This document shows, one piece after another, positions 16,952 to 24,912 of a stretch of 64,000 nt of DNA (the first letter of the stretch is position 1; each line of letters starts with the position of its first letter). Below the pieces are notes generated by a model that was not told where the DNA came from, searched no databases, and saw only the letters and a program-made list of their open reading frames with translations. Location of the stretch: NCBI GenBank assembly GCA_965276785.1, contig OZ255629.1:4216001-4280000 (forward strand), in the 5' to 3' direction. Both the position numbers and the translations under genes were made by a program. This stretch comes from LMUY01 sp965276785 (GTDB lineage Bacteria; Pseudomonadota; Alphaproteobacteria; Acetobacterales; Acetobacteraceae).

Positions 16952-17539
16952 ATGAGCAACGACGAGAGTCTGAAGGCCTCTGGCCGCAGCCAACCGATGG
17001 CCATCCGCGCGTCTGTCAAAGCCGCGCCGAAGAAGGCTACTCCGAAGGCTGCTGCTTTGAAGGCTGGGACAAAGCCTGCCAAGGCCGCCAAAGCGTTGGC
17101 CGCGAAACCGGCGCCGGCCAAAACAGCACCGTTGAAAACCGCGCGGGCGAAGCCAGCGGCGAAGGCTGCTCCAAAGCCGGCGGCGAAAACGGCGAAGGCT
17201 GCTGCCGCCAAGCCAGCGAGCAAGCCCATCGCAGCAAAGCCTGCAGCGGCGAAGAAGGCGGCTGCCAAAGCTCCTGCGAAAACGCCCGCCGCCAAGGCAG
17301 CGCCGGCAAAGGCAAAAGCACCCGCAGCGAAGGCGGCCAAAGCCATGCCGACGAAGGCTGCCGCCAAGCCGGCAAAGGCGCAAGCAGCCAAGACGATGAA
17401 GACGGCAAGCTCGCCAGCCAAACGGTCGGCTGCGGCCAAGGAGCTGAGCTCGACCGCCAAGCCCACACGACGCCGCAAAGCCGCAGACGCGACACCGCCG
17501 GAACCGACCGTTGCGAACGCCAGCGAGAGCATCAACTGA
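16952..17539 (+). CDS. Histone H1-like, Lys/Ala/Pro-repeat nucleoid protein
   Basis: The 195-residue protein is almost entirely Ala, Lys and Pro, with many repeats of the AAKPAAKAA and KAAAKPAK kind from residue 20 to 165. It ends with a short acidic, Ser-rich tail. This matches eukaryote-like histone H1 tails found in several bacteria (AlgP/HctA-like), which bind DNA non-specifically and affect compaction. It has no globular domain. Repeat-rich DNA of this kind is prone to length variation between strains. It is monocistronic, with a dispersed palindromic repeat after it. Confidence 0.8.
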   Translation: MSNDESLKASGRSQPMAIRASVKAAPKKATPKAAALKAGTKPAKAAKALAAKPAPAKTAPLKTARAKPAAKAAPKPAAKTAKAAAAKPASKPIAAKPAAAKKAAAKAPAKTPAAKAAPAKAKAPAAKAAKAMPTKAAAKPAKAQAAKTMKTASSPAKRSAAAKELSSTAKPTRRRKAADATPPEPTVANASESIN

Positions 17540-17592
17540 CGGTGTGGCTTGATCCCGGCGCTTCGTTCCGGAGCGTCTGGATCGAGCGCAGC

Positions 17593-17698
17593 TTAGAGCC
17601 TAATCGCTTCAGGTTGGATCAACCTGAAGCGTAAATCAGTCTCTCAGACAGAGAGTGAGAGCATGAGCGCTTCGCCTACCAGAATCGATGATGCTTTA
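17593..17698. repeat. Dispersed ~105-base palindromic repeat, copy 1
   Basis: The element begins with TTAGAGC and includes a perfect hairpin at 17606-17630 (GCTTCAGGTT / AACCTGAAGC). It continues through TCTCTCAGACA and CGCTTCGCCTACC. Read in inverse orientation, 30217-30322 is clearly the same sequence. It lies between the stops of two convergent genes and reaches the TAA of the kinase gene, so it may also act as an mRNA 3' end. Confidence 0.75.
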
Positions 17699-18955
17699 AG
17701 GTAGCGCCTCGAAGGCGGAGGTGAAGAAATCGCGGCCGCCGAAATTGCCCGACTTCAAGGCCAGATGCAGCGCCGGGCCGCTTCCCTCGGCATAGGTCCA
17801 GGGCACGCCTGGGTCGATCTCCCGCCCGATCTGCAGCTTCGTCACGCCTAAGCGCGACACCACTGCGCCCGAGGTCTCACCGCCCGCCACCACCAGCCGA
17901 CGAACGCCGCGCGCCACCAGGCCCTCCGCAATGGCTGCCAGCGCCGCCTCCACCAGTGCACCCGCCACCGCCTGACCCAGTGTTGCCTGCACAGCTGCCA
18001 CCCGATCGGGCGGAGCCGAGGCGGCGATGACCACGGGGGTGCTGCCAAGCTTGCCTTCGGACCAAGCCAAGGCGTGCTGCGCCAGCGCCGCCGGGTCGGG
18101 CATTGCCACGGGATCAAGCTCCAAGGTTGCCACCCGGTCCCGCGCGAGCCCGAGCTGCAACAAGGTGGTGCGCGAGCATGACCCGGCCAACACTGCGGCA
18201 TGTCCCGTCGCGGGCGGCAGCGCGGTTGCGTCCGTCTGCGCCGACAGCACTCCAGCGGCCCGGAAATTGGCCGGCAATCCCATCGCCACGCCGGACCCGC
18301 CGGTGATCAATGCCTGCCCGGCCGCCGCCGTGCCGATCGCGAGCAGGTCGGCCTCGCTCACCGCGTCCACCACGGCGTAACGGCGTCCGCTTTCCTTCAG
18401 CGTCGCCATCGCGCGGCGGATCGCTGTGGCACCCTGCGCGACGGTGGCGAACGGGACCAGCCCGACCGTGCCATCGGTTTGGCGTGACAGCACGCGCACG
18501 AGGTTGGCGTCGCGCATCGGCGTGAGCGGGTGGTGCTCCATGCCGCTTTCGTTGAGCAACGCAGAGCCGACGAACAGATGGCCTTGGAACACGCTGCGGC
18601 CGTTGGCGGGAAACGCCGGGCAGGCGAGGGCAAAGCCGCAGCCCAGCGCACGGACCAGCGCGTCCGCGACGGGGCCGATATTGCCGTCATCGGTGCTGTC
18701 GAAGGTGGAGCAGTATTTCTGAAAGAACTGCTGGCAGCCTTGGGCTTGCAGCCAGCGCAGCGCCAACATGCTCTGCTCGATCGCCGCGCGCACCGGCGCC
18801 GTGCGGGACTTCAGCGCCACCACCACCGCATCGGCCTGCGGGGCCGGGCCGGAGGGGACGCCGACGACTTGCACCGTCCGCATGCCGCCGCGCACCAAGG
18901 TGGCGGCCAGGTCGGTGGCGCCGGTGAAATCGTCGGCGATGCAGCCGAGCAACAT
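17696..18955 (-). CDS. otnK: Four-carbon acid sugar kinase (3-oxo-tetronate kinase, OtnK-like)
   Basis: The 419-residue product belongs to the DUF1537 four-carbon acid sugar kinase family, which phosphorylates 3-oxo-tetronate (or related acid sugars) with ATP. The N-terminal sugar-binding domain begins GCIADDFTGATDLA. The C-terminal nucleotide-binding part has RRLVVAGGETSGAVV near residues 345-360 and ends PWTYAEGSGPALHLALKSGNFGG, as in OtnK. No otnC aldolase or dehydrogenase is adjacent. Instead the upstream glycosyltransferase overlaps it by one base (TGATG). The start is ATG at 18955. Confidence 0.87.
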   Translation of the reverse strand: MLLGCIADDFTGATDLAATLVRGGMRTVQVVGVPSGPAPQADAVVVALKSRTAPVRAAIEQSMLALRWLQAQGCQQFFQKYCSTFDSTDDGNIGPVADALVRALGCGFALACPAFPANGRSVFQGHLFVGSALLNESGMEHHPLTPMRDANLVRVLSRQTDGTVGLVPFATVAQGATAIRRAMATLKESGRRYAVVDAVSEADLLAIGTAAAGQALITGGSGVAMGLPANFRAAGVLSAQTDATALPPATGHAAVLAGSCSRTTLLQLGLARDRVATLELDPVAMPDPAALAQHALAWSEGKLGSTPVVIAASAPPDRVAAVQATLGQAVAGALVEAALAAIAEGLVARGVRRLVVAGGETSGAVVSRLGVTKLQIGREIDPGVPWTYAEGSGPALHLALKSGNFGGRDFFTSAFEALP

Positions 18956-19908
18956 CAGGAAACGGCCTGCACGAAGCGGCGGATTTGCGTCGGCCAGTCC
19001 GGCAGTGCCTGGCCGGCCTGCCACGCCGCTTCCGCCATGTCCGTTCGCAGCGCAGTGTCGAAGATCAGCCGCCGCATGGCTTTGGAGAGGCCGACCGCGT
19101 CGCCGGGCGGACAGATCACGCCGAACTCGGGCGTGACGCTTTCAGCCGCGGCACCTCCGGAGGTGACGGCCACGGGTAAGCCGCGCCGGATCGCTTCCGC
19201 CACGGGTGCCGAGTGGCCCTCCCATTCCGTCGCCAAGGCGAACACATCGGCCCGTTGCCATTCCTGCTCCAGCGCCTCCGGTGCGAGCGTGCCGGTGAAC
19301 TGGATGCGGCCGGGCGCGCTCTGTTCGGCAAGTGCGCGCAATGTCTGCGCGTAGGATGGGTCGCGCCGGTCGTTGCCGACCACGGTCAGCCGCCAAGAGA
19401 GATCGAACAGCCGCGCCAGCGCCGTGATCAGCGTGGCATGGCCCTTGCGCGGCACGCAAGCGCCGAGCGACAGGATGTGGCACATCGGACTGCCGGAGCC
19501 CGCGGCGCGCGGCGCGTCCGGCACGCCGGGCGGCACGACGACGATGCGCTCGGCTGGCACGCCATAGTCCTGCTCGATCCGGTCCGCGATAATGCGGCTG
19601 GTGGCCACCACCCGGCGCAGCAGAGGCAGCAGGTTTCGCTCCGCTTGCCGAATGGCGGCTTTTTCGCTGTCTTGCGCCAATGCGGCTGGATGATGGATCA
19701 GGCCGACTGCATCCGCGATGCGGTCCGGCGGGACGCGGTGCAGGCCGAGTCCGTCGATGATCGCGACCGGGCCGTCAGGCCAAGCCGTCCCGGTCTGCAC
19801 GTGACAGGCATGGCCGGCGGCACGCAAGCCGCTGACCAGGGCGCGGACATAGGCGCCGCCGCCCGCTTCATTGTCGCAATCCGGCGCCTGCACCACGGTG
19901 AAGTCCAT
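18955..19908 (-). CDS. Glycosyltransferase, GT-B fold (family 4-like)
   Basis: The 317-residue product has the two Rossmann-like halves of GT-B enzymes. The second half begins with the strand HILSLGACVPRKGHATLI near residue 154, and the donor-binding E-x7-E motif lies in EWEGHSAPVAEAIRRG near residue 245. The N-terminus has a Gly-rich acceptor loop (EAGGGAYVRALV). The sugar and acceptor are unknown; it is short for the family. It is translationally coupled to the OtnK-like kinase downstream. Confidence 0.83.
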   Translation of the reverse strand: MDFTVVQAPDCDNEAGGGAYVRALVSGLRAAGHACHVQTGTAWPDGPVAIIDGLGLHRVPPDRIADAVGLIHHPAALAQDSEKAAIRQAERNLLPLLRRVVATSRIIADRIEQDYGVPAERIVVVPPGVPDAPRAAGSGSPMCHILSLGACVPRKGHATLITALARLFDLSWRLTVVGNDRRDPSYAQTLRALAEQSAPGRIQFTGTLAPEALEQEWQRADVFALATEWEGHSAPVAEAIRRGLPVAVTSGGAAAESVTPEFGVICPPGDAVGLSKAMRRLIFDTALRTDMAEAAWQAGQALPDWPTQIRRFVQAVS

Positions 19909-19976
19909 GAAGCGGGCTTAGCACGCCGCATGGCTGCGGCCATAGCAGGTGGCGTGATCTCGGGCGCGCGCCGATC

Positions 19977-20351
19977 TCAGGCGCGCGCGGACAGCGCCAA
20001 GCCGGCGCTGGGGCGTGCTGCGTATGCGCCGGTGCGCCCGTAGCGCGAAGGAGCGGGGTTGGCTGCCTGCGCGGCCGACGCAACGATGCTCAGCACCCGC
20101 GTTTGCACGGTGATGGCGCGCTCTAGCAAGCGGCGGTTCTGTTCGACCGCGGCGCGAAGCTGCTCGGCCGCCGCCCGCAAGGCCGGCGTGGCGGCGCCGC
20201 CTTTTTGCGCCGCGGTGAACGCCGCCGAAGCTGCTTCCTTTTCGGCCAGCATGGCGGCCGCCCGCGGCAGGTTCATCGCCTGCAAGGCCGCGTTTTCGGT
20301 CGCCAGCGCCTCCGCCAGCCGCAGCGTGGCGGCGAGCAAATCCTGGGTCAT
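19977..20351 (-). CDS. flbY: Flagellar protein FlbY/FlgN-like
   Basis: The 124-residue protein is helical and Ala-rich, predicted to be a coiled-coil from about residue 5 to 95, as in FlgN-type chaperones. Its place directly after flgI-cheL is the Caulobacter order flgI-cheL-flbY. Identification rests mostly on context, because the sequence is weakly conserved. Its ATG overlaps the cheL stop (ATGA). A Caulobacter-like role in flagellum assembly or motility is inferred. Confidence 0.65.
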   Translation of the reverse strand: MTQDLLAATLRLAEALATENAALQAMNLPRAAAMLAEKEAASAAFTAAQKGGAATPALRAAAEQLRAAVEQNRRLLERAITVQTRVLSIVASAAQAANPAPSRYGRTGAYAARPSAGLALSARA

Positions 20352-20638
20352 TTGCTTCCCATCTTTGCTTCCTGCATTTCGATCATTTGACGGAACACCG
20401 GCGGGGCGATGCCCAAGCCGCCGCTATGCGCGATTTGTTTGGCAATCGAGTCCACCAGCATCGGCTGCCACGCCTGTTCGCCCTGGCCGCCGCCAAGCGG
20501 GGTGCTGGAGAGGTCGATGGTGTCGAACATCGGCTTGAGAAACTCGTTGAGCGCCACCGCCTCGAAGTCCTGCGCGCTCTTCCAAAGCTTCCGCACCGTG
20601 TCCGGCGGCAGCGTGGTGTTGACGGCGGGAGCTTGCAT
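20348..20638 (-). CDS. cheL: Flagellar rod-binding protein CheL (FlgJ N-terminal type)
   Basis: The 96-residue product corresponds to the rod-capping half of FlgJ without the muramidase domain. It has KLWKSAQDFEAVALNEFLKPMFD (residues 17-39) and the closing IAPPVFRQMIEMQ. It helps the flagellar rod pass the peptidoglycan. It sits between flgI and flbY with one- and four-base overlaps, the standard alphaproteobacterial arrangement. Confidence 0.88.
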   Translation of the reverse strand: MQAPAVNTTLPPDTVRKLWKSAQDFEAVALNEFLKPMFDTIDLSSTPLGGGQGEQAWQPMLVDSIAKQIAHSGGLGIAPPVFRQMIEMQEAKMGSK

Positions 20639-21750
20639 CAGCGCACCTGCAGGTCGGCTTGCAGCGCGCCGGCGGCTTTGATTGATTGCAGGATGCTGAT
20701 CATGTCGCGCGGACCCACGCCCAGCGAATTCAGGCTGGCGACCAAGTCCCGTAAGCTGACGCTGCCGCGAACGATGCCGAGCCGCTTGTCCGACGAGTCG
20801 TCCACTTGCACGTTGCTGCGGGGCACCACTTTGGTGCTGCCATTGGAGAGCGGACCGGGCTGTGAGACCTCCGGCGTTTCTGTGACGCGGATGGTGAGAT
20901 TGCCTTGCGCGATCGCAACCGTGCTGATGCGCACATTGTCCCCCATCACGATGGTGCCGCTCGCTTCGTCGATGATCACCACCGCCGCGTTGTCCGGCTC
21001 GACCCGCAAATCCTCGATGCGGCCCAGCGTGTCGATCACGTCCCGCGAGCCGAGTTCGAGCAGCACGGTGCGCGGGTCCTGCGCACTGGCGACGCCGGGG
21101 CCGATGGCGGCGTTGATCACCCCGGCCATGCGCCGCGCCGTGGTGAGGTCGGGGTTGCGCAAGCCCAGCCGCAGCACAGGGTGTGCGCTGAGCTGATAAG
21201 GCATTTCCTTTTCCACGGTGGCGCCATTGGAGATGCGCGCCGCCGTCGGCACGTTGCGGGTGACGGAGGCGGCGGCGCCCCTGGCCGAGATCGCGCCGGT
21301 CGCCAATGCGCCTTGCGCGACGCCGTAAACCTCGCCGTCGGCGCCGAGCAATGGCGTGACCAGCAGGGTGCCTCCGGTCAGGTCCTTGGCGTCTCCCAGG
21401 GCGGACACCGCCACGTCAAACCGGCTGCCGCCGCGGCCGAAGGCGGGCAGCATGGCAGTGACCATCACGGCGGCGACGTTCTTGGTGGAAAGCTGCTTCT
21501 CCTGGTCTCGCGTGTTGACGCCCAGGCGCTCCAGCATGCCAATCAGGGACTGTTTGGTGAAAACGTTGCTGTCCAGCTTGTCCCCGGTGCCGTTCAGCCC
21601 GACCACCAGGCCGTAACCGACCAACTGGTTCTCCCGGATGCCTTCGACGTCCGCCACATCCTTGATGCGGACGTCCGCCCAGACCGGGTGGAGGCAGGCC
21701 GAGAGCAGCAGGAGGAGGGTGGCCAGGCGGAGGGCGCGGGGCAAGAGCAC
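20638..21750 (-). CDS. flgI: Flagellar P-ring protein FlgI
   Basis: FlgI forms the periplasmic P ring around the flagellar rod. The 370-residue product has a Sec signal peptide (residues 1-25, LLLLLSACLHPVWA). It then has the family signature VRIKDVADVEGIRENQLVGYG...VGLNGTGD and the C-terminal GVGPRDMISILQSIKAAGAL. The start is GTG at 21750. A near-perfect sigma-54 promoter lies 58 bases upstream, as for Caulobacter late flagellar genes. Confidence 0.96.
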   Translation of the reverse strand: MLLPRALRLATLLLLLSACLHPVWADVRIKDVADVEGIRENQLVGYGLVVGLNGTGDKLDSNVFTKQSLIGMLERLGVNTRDQEKQLSTKNVAAVMVTAMLPAFGRGGSRFDVAVSALGDAKDLTGGTLLVTPLLGADGEVYGVAQGALATGAISARGAAASVTRNVPTAARISNGATVEKEMPYQLSAHPVLRLGLRNPDLTTARRMAGVINAAIGPGVASAQDPRTVLLELGSRDVIDTLGRIEDLRVEPDNAAVVIIDEASGTIVMGDNVRISTVAIAQGNLTIRVTETPEVSQPGPLSNGSTKVVPRSNVQVDDSSDKRLGIVRGSVSLRDLVASLNSLGVGPRDMISILQSIKAAGALQADLQVR

Positions 21751-21807
21751 GGTGGGTCGGTCTTTCCAGATCGTTCAGCTTTCGGCGGTAGTCTCGGCGG
21801 CGAAGGG

Positions 21808-21822
21808 GCAAGCGCCGTGCCA
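21808..21822 (-). promoter_or_regulatory. Sigma-54 promoter for flgI-cheL-flbY
   Basis: On the minus strand the site reads TGGCACGGCGCTTGC, matching the -24/-12 consensus TGGCAC-N5-TTGC at every defined base. It lies 58 bases before the flgI GTG in the flgI/fliX divergent region. Sigma-54 control of late flagellar genes is established in Caulobacter. The activator binding site was not identified. Confidence 0.75.
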
Positions 21823-21917
21823 CACCCTGGGCCGCAGGCAGCTGCGGTTGAGTTGGCACGGAGCCCGGCAAAACATGCCGGGGTGGGCAGAAGGAGCCGG
21901 CCAATGATGCAGTGCCA

Positions 21918-22319
21918 ATGGTGAATATTTCTGGAATTGGCCGCACCCCGGCGGCCGGCGCCTTGCCGCGCCGCGCTGTGGTTGGGGGGGCAGGTTTTGC
22001 GGTCGCGGGCGAGGGCGCCAGCGTCTGCGGCCCGGCGGCAGCCGCACCTGCTGCAGCGCTGGACGGTTTGCTGCAGCTGCAGGCGTTCGAAGACGCGGGG
22101 ACGCGAGACCGGCAAGCCAAGCGTCACGGCCAGGCGCTGCTGCAAGCGCTCGGTGAGTTACAGCGTGCCCTGCTCGGCGAGGGACCGCTCGACGATGCGC
22201 TCGCGAGGCTGGCCGGCCTGGCGGACACCTGCCCGGAAGCGGCGGATCCGGCCTTGGCCAGCCTGGTCGGCAGCATCATGCTGCGCGCCCGGGTGGAGCT
22301 GGCGCGGCGTGGGCGATGA
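21918..22319 (+). CDS. fliX: Flagellar assembly regulator FliX
   Basis: FliX links assembly of early flagellar structures to sigma-54-dependent transcription by acting with the activator FlbD in Caulobacter. The 133-residue product begins MVNISGIGRTPAAG, then has an Ala/Gly-rich linker and a C-terminal helical part (ALLQALGELQRALLGEG...ASLVGSIMLRARVELAR), as in FliX. It diverges from flgI as in Caulobacter. The start is ATG at 21918. Confidence 0.85.
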   Translation: MVNISGIGRTPAAGALPRRAVVGGAGFAVAGEGASVCGPAAAAPAAALDGLLQLQAFEDAGTRDRQAKRHGQALLQALGELQRALLGEGPLDDALARLAGLADTCPEAADPALASLVGSIMLRARVELARRGR

Positions 22320-22372
22320 GCCACACGCCATGCAAACGCCACTTTATCGCCGCGCTCACGCCATATGTGCCC

Positions 22373-22400
22373 TTGGCGACACGAGTTTGCATCGTTATAC
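22373..22400 (+). promoter_or_regulatory. Candidate sigma-70 promoter for dksA
   Basis: TTGGCG at 22373-22378 and TTATAC at 22395-22400 are separated by 16 bases, about 52 bases before the dksA ATG. Both hexamers match the housekeeping consensus at four or five positions in an otherwise GC-rich region. Confidence 0.4.
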
Positions 22401-22452
22401 ACCCGCGGAATTGCACCCCGTCGACGCTTGGAGCGCAAAGGATGCACCGCCG

Positions 22453-22866
22453 ATGCTGACCCTGCCGCCCGATTACCGGCCCGCCGAGGATGAGGATTTC
22501 ATGCATCCTCGCCAGGTTGAGTATTTCCGGCAAAAGTTGCTGCGCTGGCGCAGCGAGCTGATACGGGAGGCGGATGGCACGCTGGCCAGCCTGTCGGAGG
22601 GGGGTATCCACGAGGCCGACATCACCGACCGGGCCAGCGTCGAGACCGATCGTGCGCTGGAATTACGCACCCGAGACCGGGCTCGCAAGCTGATCAGCAA
22701 GATCGACCAGGCGCTGCAGCGGGTTGAGTCGGGTACTTACGGCTTTTGCGAGGAGACCGGTGAGCCGATCGGCCTAAAGCGCCTGGAAGCGCGGCCGATC
22801 GCGACGTTGTCGATCGAGGCGCAGGAGCGGCACGAGCGGATGGAGCGCGTGCATCGAGACGATTGA
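22453..22866 (+). CDS. dksA: RNA polymerase-binding transcription factor DksA
   Basis: DksA enters the RNA polymerase secondary channel and with ppGpp adjusts transcription. The 137-residue product has the long coiled-coil with the tip residues Asp56, Asp59 and Ala61 (ADITDRAS). It ends with the alphaproteobacterial tail GLKRLEARPIATLSIEAQERHER. Only one of the four classical zinc cysteines is present (Cys99), so the finger is degenerate. The ATG at 22453 starts the conserved PPDYRPAEDEDF segment; an ATG at 22330 is an unlikely alternative. Location beside fliX is the usual alphaproteobacterial order. Confidence 0.94.
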   Translation: MLTLPPDYRPAEDEDFMHPRQVEYFRQKLLRWRSELIREADGTLASLSEGGIHEADITDRASVETDRALELRTRDRARKLISKIDQALQRVESGTYGFCEETGEPIGLKRLEARPIATLSIEAQERHERMERVHRDD

Positions 22867-22891
22867 CACGCCCCCGCGCACGTGTCTCGCG

Positions 22892-23296
22892 TCAGACCTC
22901 TAGAAGCGGCACGCCGGCATCTTTGGCTGCGGTCCGCAACGGGCGGTCGGCGGTCGCGAGCGGCAAGGTCAACCGCTGGGCCAGTTCAAGGTAGCTCGCG
23001 TCATACGAGGTGAGGCGGTACAGCTCGGCGAGCCGGGCGGTGTCGATCCAGGCGCGGCTGGCGGTCTCATCGTCGATGCGGACCGGTAATGTGCGCAGGA
23101 AGCCGGCGAGACGATGCCGAGACGCTCCGGTGATGCGGCCGCGGCGCTCGGCCGTGAGCAGCCCATTCAGCGCCTCGACAGGCCACAACTGCGGCGCCAT
23201 GGCGCCCTGGTCGGCCACTCGGTCGAGCAGAGCCATAATGGGTTCGGTCTGCTCGTCCTCGAAGCACCAAGCCAGTGCCACCGAGTTGTCGAGCAC
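22892..23296 (-). CDS. vapC: VapC-type PIN-domain toxin
   Basis: The 134-residue product is a PIN-domain ribonuclease. It begins LDNSVALAWCFEDE with the first catalytic Asp, has PQLWPVEALNGL with the second acidic residue, and the C-terminal YDASYLELAQRLTLPLATADRPL with the last Asp pair. The GTG at 23296 is the first conventional start. A CTG at 23305 overlaps the antitoxin stop (CTGA) and would restore the usual N-terminus MSFVLDNS. It forms a toxin-antitoxin operon with the gene upstream. Confidence 0.88.
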   Translation of the reverse strand: MLDNSVALAWCFEDEQTEPIMALLDRVADQGAMAPQLWPVEALNGLLTAERRGRITGASRHRLAGFLRTLPVRIDDETASRAWIDTARLAELYRLTSYDASYLELAQRLTLPLATADRPLRTAAKDAGVPLLEV

Positions 23297-23301
23297 GAAG
23301 C

Positions 23302-23544
23302 TCAGCGGCGGCCTTCCGCGACCAAGTCCTTCAGCGACAGGCCTCCCAATGTCTGGCCCTTGCTGGCGGCACGCAGACCCTCGGCAGCTTTGCGGGCCTT
23401 GGCGCGATCGAAGCCGGCCTGGGCCGGTACGAGACGCGCGACGGGCTTGCCGCGGCGGGTGATCAGCACTTCATCCCCTGCCTCGACGTCGTCGAGCAGG
23501 GCGGTGAGGTGGTTTTTCGCGTCGAATACGCCCAGGGTCTGCAT
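23302..23544 (-). CDS. Phd/VapB-type antitoxin
   Basis: The 80-residue product has the N-terminal Phd/YefM DNA-binding fold: VFDAKNHLTALLDDV and GDEVLITRRGKPVARLVP. A charged C-terminal tail probably wraps the VapC toxin. AGGAGG lies seven bases before the ATG at 23544. Antitoxins of this type repress their own operon, so the short region up to hisS probably contains the operator. Confidence 0.88.
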   Translation of the reverse strand: MQTLGVFDAKNHLTALLDDVEAGDEVLITRRGKPVARLVPAQAGFDRAKARKAAEGLRAASKGQTLGGLSLKDLVAEGRR

Positions 23545-23676
23545 GGTGGTGCCTCCTAGCTGGCTATCTGTCTAGCCAGAAACCTGTGTACTGTCGAGTC
23601 CCATTCGCCTCGCTTGCGCCGCGACGCCCAATTGGCGATGACACGCCTGCGTTCCCACCCCAACTCCGGACCGACC

Positions 23677-24912
23677 ATGGCCGCCCTGCAACCCCCCCGT
23701 GGCACCCACGACCTCATCGCCGAGGAGCAGCGCCGCCATGCCCGGGTCACCGATACCGCTCGCGCCACGGCTGCCCTCTATGGGTTCGATGAATGGGCCA
23801 CCCCCGTGTTTGAAGATACGCGCGTGTTTGCCCGCACCCTGGGGGATACGTCGGACGTGGTGACCAAGGAAATGTACACGTTCGACGATCGCGGCGGCGA
23901 CAGCCTCACCCTGCGGCCGGAAGGAACCGCGGGGATTTGCCGCGCCTTGGTCAGCAACGGGCTGACCCAGGCGCTGCCGCAGAAGGTGTTCTACGCCGGG
24001 CCGATGTTCCGTTACGAGCGGCCGCAGAAGGGACGCTATCGCCAGTTCCATCAGATCGGTTTGGAGCTGATCGGCCCGGCGGAGCCGTTGGCGGATGCCG
24101 AGGTGATCGCCTGCGGCTGGGACATCCTCACCCGGCTGGGCATCGCCGGGGAGACGGTGCTGGAGGTTAACACGCTGGGCGACCAGGCCAGCCGCGAGGC
24201 CTACCGGTCGGCTCTGATTGCCTACTTCACCGCGCACCGGCCCTCGCTGTCGGAAGAAAGCCGCCTCCGGCTCGAACGCAACCCGCTCCGCATCCTCGAC
24301 AGCAAGGAGCCGGCGGACCGCGCCATCGTGGCAGATGCGCCAAGCATTGCCGCCTCCCTGACCGAGGCGGCCGCCGGGTTCTATGCCAGCCTGCTCGCTC
24401 AGCTCGGCCGCTTTGGCGTGCCGTTCCGGGAGAACCCGCGCATCGTCCGCGGGCTCGACTACTACAATCACACCGCCTTTGAGTTCGTGACGGACCGGCT
24501 GGGTGCGCAGGGCACGGTGATGGCGGGTGGCCGTTATGACGGGCTGGTGCAGCAAATGGGCGGGCCGGCGACGCCGGCCGTGGGCTGGGCGGCCGGCGTC
24601 GAGCGGCTGGCCATGCTGCTTGCCGAACCCGGCGCGGCACCAGCAGCCATCGCGGTTATCCCGGTGGGGGAGGCGGCGGAAGCGGCGGCCGTAGGCGTGC
24701 TGCAATCGCTGCGGCAGGCCGGGCTGCGGGCGGAGATGGCGTACCGCGGCAGCCTTAAGCGCCGGATGGAACGCGCCAACCGGATCGGCGCCCAATCGGC
24801 CGTGATCCTGGGCGAGGACGAGACCGCTCGCGGCGTCGCTCAGTTGAAGCGGCTGGACACGGGGGCGCAGGAGGAGGTGGCGCTGGCCGACCTCCCCGCC
24901 CACCTGCAATGA
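23677..24912 (+). CDS. hisS: Histidyl-tRNA synthetase
   Basis: HisS charges tRNA-His. The 411-residue class II synthetase begins with the typical PPRGTHDL. It has motif 2 in FYAGPMFRYERPQKGRYRQF near residues 105-124, the histidine-binding RGLDYYNHTAFE near 257-268 and motif 3 in AAGVERLAMLL near 307. Start ATG 23677; earlier in-frame ATGs lack similarity. It overlaps prfA by four bases (ATGA). Confidence 0.96.
   Translation: MAALQPPRGTHDLIAEEQRRHARVTDTARATAALYGFDEWATPVFEDTRVFARTLGDTSDVVTKEMYTFDDRGGDSLTLRPEGTAGICRALVSNGLTQALPQKVFYAGPMFRYERPQKGRYRQFHQIGLELIGPAEPLADAEVIACGWDILTRLGIAGETVLEVNTLGDQASREAYRSALIAYFTAHRPSLSEESRLRLERNPLRILDSKEPADRAIVADAPSIAASLTEAAAGFYASLLAQLGRFGVPFRENPRIVRGLDYYNHTAFEFVTDRLGAQGTVMAGGRYDGLVQQMGGPATPAVGWAAGVERLAMLLAEPGAAPAAIAVIPVGEAAEAAAVGVLQSLRQAGLRAEMAYRGSLKRRMERANRIGAQSAVILGEDETARGVAQLKRLDTGAQEEVALADLPAHLQ

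Noticed and set aside
21836..21860. Second sigma-54 site on the plus strand (TTGGCAC...CCGGCA) for fliX
   Set aside because: The -12 element is shifted by one base and lacks TTGC, so only the minus-strand site was kept.
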